Source of the DNA: Nocardiopsis metallicus
GTDB taxonomy: Bacteria; Actinomycetota; Actinomycetes; Streptosporangiales; Streptosporangiaceae
Length of the DNA stretch: 64,000 nt
Direction of reading: 5' to 3'
Assembly: GCF_014201115.1 (NCBI RefSeq)
Contig: NZ_JACHDO010000001.1
Coordinates: 4,154,001 to 4,218,000 of the forward strand
The notes below the pieces were generated by a model. The model was not told the DNA's origin, did no database searches, and worked only from the letters and a program-made list of their open reading frames with translations. The position numbers were made by a program, and so were the translations under genes. Shown here piece after piece: positions 60,128 to 64,000 of the stretch; position 1 is the first letter of the stretch, and each line of letters starts with the position of its first letter.

Positions 60128-61114
60128 GTGCCAGGCCAGGTCGTCTTCGAGCACGAGGACCTGATGCGCTGCCGGTTCGCCGTCTCCCCGCTCTGGGAGA
60201 CCCTCGCCGCCGTCCACACCCTGTTCGAACCGCACCGGCAGGGCTTCCATCTGCCCTGGCTCCGCACCGCCCGGCTCCCCGAGCAGGTCGATCTCACCCC
60301 GATCCGGCTGCTCCTCCCCCGCCCGGGCTACGTACCGGACTTCCTCACTCCCCCGCCGGACTCCCCGCTGACCAGCTTCGAGGACGGAATCGCACGCCTG
60401 CGGGCCACCCCGCCCGACCGCGTGGACCACGAACTACGCCTGAGCCTGCTCGCCCCGCACCGCCGCCTCCCGCCAGCGACGACGGAACAGCTCCTCAGCG
60501 ACCCCGCCGCCACCCGAGACACCATGGCGGACCTGCTCACCAGCTGCTGGAACGAGCTGGTCCGACCGCACTGGCCGCGCCTGCGGTCCCTCTTGGACGC
60601 CGACATCGCCCTGCGTTCCCGCGTGCTCGCCCTCGAAGGCCTGGAAGCACTCATGACGGGTCTGGACGACCGCCTGCGCTGGGAGGGCGAGACCCTGAAC
60701 ATGGCCGGCCCCTCCGCCCCCGAAAGACTCCACCTGGGCCACCGGGGCCTGGTCCTGATGCCGAGCGCCTTCATCTGGCCGGAGCTGATCCTCATCAGCG
60801 AGGAACCCTGGCAGCCCACCCTCGTCTACCCCGCCCGAGGCGTGGGCGACCTGTGGACGCCCTCGGGCAGCCCGCCCGAAGCCCTCGCGAAGGTGATGGG
60901 CCGCACCCGCGCCCTCATCCTGACCCGCCTCACCGCACCGGAGACCACCCGCAGCCTGGCCACCCGCCTCGACCTCGCCCAGGCCACCGTCTCCACCAAC
61001 CTGATCGCGCTGAGGGACGCGGGCCTCCTGGAGTCCTGGCGCGTCGGCCGCGAGGTCTTCTACGCCCGCTCACCACTGGGGAGCGCACTGGTCGCGGAGC
61101 TCCCCCAGCTCTGA
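60128..61114 (+). CDS. ArsR-type HTH regulator with DUF5937 N-terminal domain
   Basis: 328 aa from GTG 60128 (GGGAGG upstream). Large N-terminal effector-type domain (about 1-240; VVFEHEDLMRCRFAVSPLWE is the DUF5937 start) and a C-terminal winged helix (about 250-320; TTRSLATRLDLAQATVSTNL then IALRDAGLLESWRVGREVFY). This order is typical of a Streptomyces/Nocardiopsis group of regulators next to MFS exporters. It very probably represses the divergent MFS gene via the operator at 60087-60108. Confidence 0.85.
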   Translation: MPGQVVFEHEDLMRCRFAVSPLWETLAAVHTLFEPHRQGFHLPWLRTARLPEQVDLTPIRLLLPRPGYVPDFLTPPPDSPLTSFEDGIARLRATPPDRVDHELRLSLLAPHRRLPPATTEQLLSDPAATRDTMADLLTSCWNELVRPHWPRLRSLLDADIALRSRVLALEGLEALMTGLDDRLRWEGETLNMAGPSAPERLHLGHRGLVLMPSAFIWPELILISEEPWQPTLVYPARGVGDLWTPSGSPPEALAKVMGRTRALILTRLTAPETTRSLATRLDLAQATVSTNLIALRDAGLLESWRVGREVFYARSPLGSALVAELPQL

Positions 61115-61231
61115 GCGGAACACCCAAGCGTGTCCTGGAAACGATGCCTTCTTCAGCGGGCCCGCACCACAGGGGGTTGAGCTCCTTGTCTTGCTCACCT
61201 CGGATGATCTTGGGAGCCCTCAGAAAACAAG

Positions 61232-61279
61232 AACGGACCGCCGCGCGGGGGACTTTCGTCCCCCGCGCGGCGGTCCGTT
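61232..61279 (-). terminator. Rho-independent terminator of tmRNA
   Basis: 22-bp perfect arms (61232-61253 and 61258-61279) with a GAAA loop on the minus strand, followed by CTTGTTTTC. Placed 5 nt after the tmRNA 3' end. Confidence 0.9.
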
Positions 61280-61284
61280 ACTCG

Positions 61285-61653
61285 TGGAGGTGGCGGGAAT
61301 CGAACCCGCGTCCTTCAGCACCGAGCCAGGGCTTCTCCGGGTGCAGTCTGTAGTGTCGTTCTACTCGGCCCCAGCGCTTGTACAGACACATCGCTGACGG
61401 GCCCAGCCACGAAAATTTCCCACTCAGGCCCCGTGGCCTGATCTGAGCGGTGAGTCATCTCAATGGTGCCGGGTCCCGAGCCGATGACGAGCCCGGACCG
61501 ACAGAGTCACAATCGCTTAGGCAGCGAGAGCGAACTCAGTGCGCTTGGAATTGGCACTTGAATTTACGCGAATGCAGGATTAACGAGGTCACAAACGCAA
61601 CCCTCGACCCGCTTCCCCTGGAACGACTACCGAAGTCGAAACCGATCACCCCC
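61285..61653 (-). ncRNA. ssrA: Transfer-messenger RNA (SsrA)
   Basis: 369 nt. The 5' end GGGGGTGATC pairs with the 3' CACCTCC to form the alanine-type acceptor stem. The T-arm GCGGGTTCGATTCCCGC is at the 3' end, and CCA is not encoded. The tag frame from about 61555 to the TAA at 61519-61517 gives ANSKRTEFALAA, similar to Streptomyces tags. It frees stalled ribosomes with SmpB, whose gene is not in this window. A strong terminator follows. Confidence 0.95.
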
Positions 61654-61900
61654 TGTGAAATTGTCAAGACCACCTGTCACCCGAGGGTGATCCAACAGCT
61701 CTTGGTGGTCGACATGCGAGTGAGCGAGCACCCGCGCGCCTCTCACTCTACCTGTTGAACAGTGTGGGCACCAAGCTCATTCCCGGGGCAGGCAAAAACC
61801 CTGGCGGTCAGGCTCCGGACAGGGAGAAACCCCCGTGAGGCGGACGCAAGAGAGGTCTACGCGACTCACGGGGGCGGTCGGCCAGGGTCGGGGCCGACCT

Positions 61901-62030
61901 TGGGAACCGACAGGGCCTCCCCCGAGATGAGGTCCTGTCTCAGTACTGGTCCGCTACCCCCTGTGGCGGCCCCAGTTATTGAAGAAGACGCCGCCGGGGC
62001 ACCCGTAGGTTGCTCCGGCGGCGTCTTTTT
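61901..62030 (+). ncRNA. Candidate small RNA with two C-rich loops (6C-like)
   Basis: Two successive hairpins: stem 61909-61919 with 61929-61939 (one G-T pair), and 61945-61956 with 61964-61976 (small internal loop). Each exposes CCCCC in or at its loop. They are followed by a Rho-independent terminator (61985-62027 plus T-run). The layout resembles the actinobacterial 6C RNA, whose C-rich loops pair with ribosome sites. Two more hairpins (61830-61874 and 61876-61899) precede it. No gene encodes this stretch. The consensus has six Cs and here there are five, so the family is uncertain. Confidence 0.45.
61985..62027. terminator. Bidirectional terminator between the C-loop RNA and the PBP gene
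   Basis: 13-bp arms (61985-61997 and 62015-62027) with a 17-nt loop. On the plus strand TTT follows, on the minus strand TTC. It serves both the RNA candidate and the penicillin-binding protein gene. Confidence 0.8.
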
Positions 62031-62056
62031 CAGCCGTGTCTTTTCGGCAGTTCGGG

Positions 62057-64000
62057 TCAGTTCCCCGTCAGGTCCGCTTCCGGGTTCGTCTCACCCGCGT
62101 CACCCTCGACCGGAGCGTTCGGCTCACCCTCGACCGGAACGTCCATCGGCAGCTCCGGGACCTCCTCGCCCAGAAGGCCCTCGCCCTCAGCGACCCCATG
62201 GGCCAGACCGTTGAGGAAACTGGCCGCCGCGTTGACCGCGTACTGCTGCCACAGGCTCGTCTCGGGGTCGACCTCGGCGAGCACCGCGAAGGCGACGTCG
62301 CCCTGGTAGCCCACGAACCAGTGCAGGGCGGTGTCGCCCTGCTCCGCACGGGCGGCCTGGCCGAAGACCTGCTCCTCGCCGACGTTCACCTCGGGGATGC
62401 GCAGGCTCACCGCGTCGCGCAGCCCTTCCCGGACCACCTCCAGGTGGGCCTCGTCGAGCTCGTTGGTACCGGCCGGAGCAGGCCCCTCTTCCCGAACCAG
62501 GGTGGGTCCGTGCCAGGAGCCGTCGGCGACAGCCCCCGCGGCCAGCGCCATGGAGAGCGGGCTCACCTGGACACCGTGGTCGCCCACCATCGCGGCGGCC
62601 AGCTCGGCTTCGTCGGCATCGGCGATGTCAACCGCACCCGAGGAGACCGGCAGCGGAAGCTGCCATTCGGCACCCACGCCCAACTGGGTCGCGGCCTCGG
62701 TGATCGCCCCGGCACCCACCTCCGACGCGACGTCCACGAAGCCGACCGTGCACAGGTAGGCCATGTTCCGCACCAGCGTGGGATTCTCCACGACGGAGCC
62801 CCCACTGGGGTTGGTGAATGTCCGGTCACCGATCTCGGACTGCCAGCCGCAGGGCATCTCGCTGTCCGCGGTGACCGCGCCGCTGTCCAGGGCGGCCAGA
62901 GCCGACACCATGGTGAACGCGCCACCCGGGGCGTAGGAACCGGTGAAGGCCCCGTCGTCGGTCACGCTGCCAGAAGCGTTGGCCGCGGCCAGGACCTCCC
63001 CGCTCGAGGTGTCGACCGCGACGATGTACCCATCACCGGGGACCGCCTCCAGGGCGCTCTCGGCCGCGTTCTGAACAGCCAGGTCCAGGGTGGTCTCGAT
63101 GCCGCCGCTGCGCACGCCCTCCCAGGACTCCAGGACGTCGGTCTGCTCGCCGTCCTCACCCAGGCTCACCACCTGTGTGGTGGCCGTACCGGCGAGCTCC
63201 TGCTGGAAGATGTTCTGCAGACCGCTCAGACCCACCGTGTCACCGGCCTGGTAGGGGCCGGCCACCCGCGACGAGACCCGGTGCTCCGCGGTGCCCGCGA
63301 CCTCGCCGAGCAGGAAGGGGGCGACCCGCGGCGAGAGGTTGACCTCGATCTCCTGCGTGTCGACGCCGGCGATGTTGCCGGCCTCACGCAGGAGGGAGTT
63401 GTCGGCGTCGCGCATGAGCACGAGCGGCTGGAACTGCTCGGGCGGGGCGGAGCGCACCCGGTTGAGCAGCGGGTCGGGGTCCTCGTCGAGGAGCTCGGCG
63501 AGCTCGGTGACGCCCGCTTCCTTGTCCTCCATGTCGGCGGGCAGCACCCCGAAGGCGGTGACGCTGTCCGCGGTGACCAGGGGCTCACCCGACCGGTCGA
63601 GGATCTGGCCGCGTTCCTCGATCTCGTAGCTGACGGCGAGGCGCTCGCCCTCGCCCAGCTCAGGGTGGATGACGCTCGGCGACCAGTCGATCTGCCAGCC
63701 CGCGGCACCATTGGTCAGGGACATCCGGCCGGTGTAGTTCCACATCGGGTCGCCGATGCCCAGGTCAGCGTTGACGCCGAACTCGGCGTTCGCGGTACCG
63801 CTCTCCGTGGCGATCTGCCCGAGGTCGAACCGGATGGAGGCGAGGTCGAGCTGGTCGTGTACGTCGGCCAGCGCCCGCTCCACCTCCGCCGGGTCACCGG
63901 TGGTGTGGCGGGCGGCCTCGGCGTAGTTCCCGTCCTGCCAGGCGAGCAGGAAGGACCTGACAGCCACCTCCGGGCTGGGGTGGGTCGTACACGCCGCGAG
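62057..64000 (-). CDS. Lipoprotein penicillin-binding protein homologue, degenerate active site (partial)
   Basis: 648 codons visible; the 5' end lies beyond the window. The first visible residues LAACTTHPSPE contain a lipobox (LAAC), so it is an exported lipoprotein. NTF2-like MecA_N domain (about residues 12-115), PBP dimer region and transpeptidase domain (about 300-600). At the active site SxxK reads GGAFT, SxN reads LCT and KTG reads QAA, so none of the three catalytic motifs survives. It ends with an acidic/proline tail. Possibly a cell-wall scaffold or beta-lactam sensor. Confidence 0.85.
   Translation of the reverse strand, partial: LAACTTHPSPEVAVRSFLLAWQDGNYAEAARHTTGDPAEVERALADVHDQLDLASIRFDLGQIATESGTANAEFGVNADLGIGDPMWNYTGRMSLTNGAAGWQIDWSPSVIHPELGEGERLAVSYEIEERGQILDRSGEPLVTADSVTAFGVLPADMEDKEAGVTELAELLDEDPDPLLNRVRSAPPEQFQPLVLMRDADNSLLREAGNIAGVDTQEIEVNLSPRVAPFLLGEVAGTAEHRVSSRVAGPYQAGDTVGLSGLQNIFQQELAGTATTQVVSLGEDGEQTDVLESWEGVRSGGIETTLDLAVQNAAESALEAVPGDGYIVAVDTSSGEVLAAANASGSVTDDGAFTGSYAPGGAFTMVSALAALDSGAVTADSEMPCGWQSEIGDRTFTNPSGGSVVENPTLVRNMAYLCTVGFVDVASEVGAGAITEAATQLGVGAEWQLPLPVSSGAVDIADADEAELAAAMVGDHGVQVSPLSMALAAGAVADGSWHGPTLVREEGPAPAGTNELDEAHLEVVREGLRDAVSLRIPEVNVGEEQVFGQAARAEQGDTALHWFVGYQGDVAFAVLAEVDPETSLWQQYAVNAAASFLNGLAHGVAEGEGLLGEEVPELPMDVPVEGEPNAPVEGDAGETNPEADLTGN

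Noticed and set aside
61662..61667. TTGACA as -35 box of tmRNA
   Set aside because: It lies only 9 nt before the mature 5' end, so the -10 box would fall inside the RNA.
61661..61672. dre-like match TTGTCAAGACCA upstream of tmRNA
   Set aside because: 10 of 12 matches but no link to GlcNAc metabolism; such a match is expected by chance in 64 kb.

Overview
The window is chromosomal DNA from a high-G+C actinomycete. Almost every gene has G/C-rich third codon positions, GTG starts are frequent, and the gene set is typical of Actinobacteria: a fused 2-oxoglutarate decarboxylase Kgd with a DUF6104 partner, WhiB1/WblE, SigR-RsrA, DasR, a SigB/SigF-type sigma factor with its anti-sigma kinase, PdtaS, an AftD-type GT-C enzyme with DUF2613 and DUF3068 partners, and a tmRNA whose tag ends in ALAA. 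A Nocardiopsis-like member of the Streptosporangiales is my best guess, but that is inference. There is no sign of a prophage, insertion sequence, CRISPR array or large foreign island. The one long low-G+C stretch (about 34.8-35.5 kb) is non-coding apart from small candidates.

Layout. 0-10.5 kb: UppP-like phosphatase; a self-contained operon of a winged-helix regulator and two membrane paralogues, one frameshifted, with three near-identical palindromic operators; alpha/beta hydrolase; Tat-exported amidohydrolase with a TetR regulator; RlmN; a SUFU-domain protein; MFS exporter; BlaI-type repressor. 10.5-22 kb: central metabolism (kgd, malic enzyme), a DUF4097-PadR pair, an unlisted TTG-start HicB-like gene and a polar amino-acid ABC transporter. 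22-36.8 kb: regulation, with RsbW-like/SigF-like, WhiB1, PdtaS, DasR with a dre-like site, two HD/HD-GYP membrane proteins, and sigR-rsrA behind a textbook SigR promoter. 37-42.7 kb: methyltransferase, acetyltransferase, thiC under a TPP riboswitch, an SRAP protein and an MFS transporter.

42.8-54 kb is the most coherent block. Two tightly overlapping minus-strand operons encode a fibronectin/SGNH-like protein, a polytopic membrane protein, DUF2613, a GT4 glycosyltransferase, AftD and a PorA-like DUF3068 protein. In mycobacteria relatives of these genes build arabinan, so their presence here points to a cell-envelope glycan pathway. 54-64 kb: DMT transporter, FMN reductase behind a Cys-Cys leader peptide, nagA, a truncated aldo/keto reductase fused end-to-end with an MFS gene, an ArsR/DUF5937 regulator with a clear operator, tmRNA, a C-loop structured RNA candidate, and a lipoprotein penicillin-binding-protein homologue whose three catalytic motifs are all degenerate. 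That last gene runs off the window.

Regulatory themes: DasR (GlcNAc sensing) and nagA are both here, 25 kb apart. SigR, the SigF-type system and WhiB1 give stress control. An HD-GYP enzyme sits downstream of a BldD-like box, which would fit c-di-GMP feedback if real.
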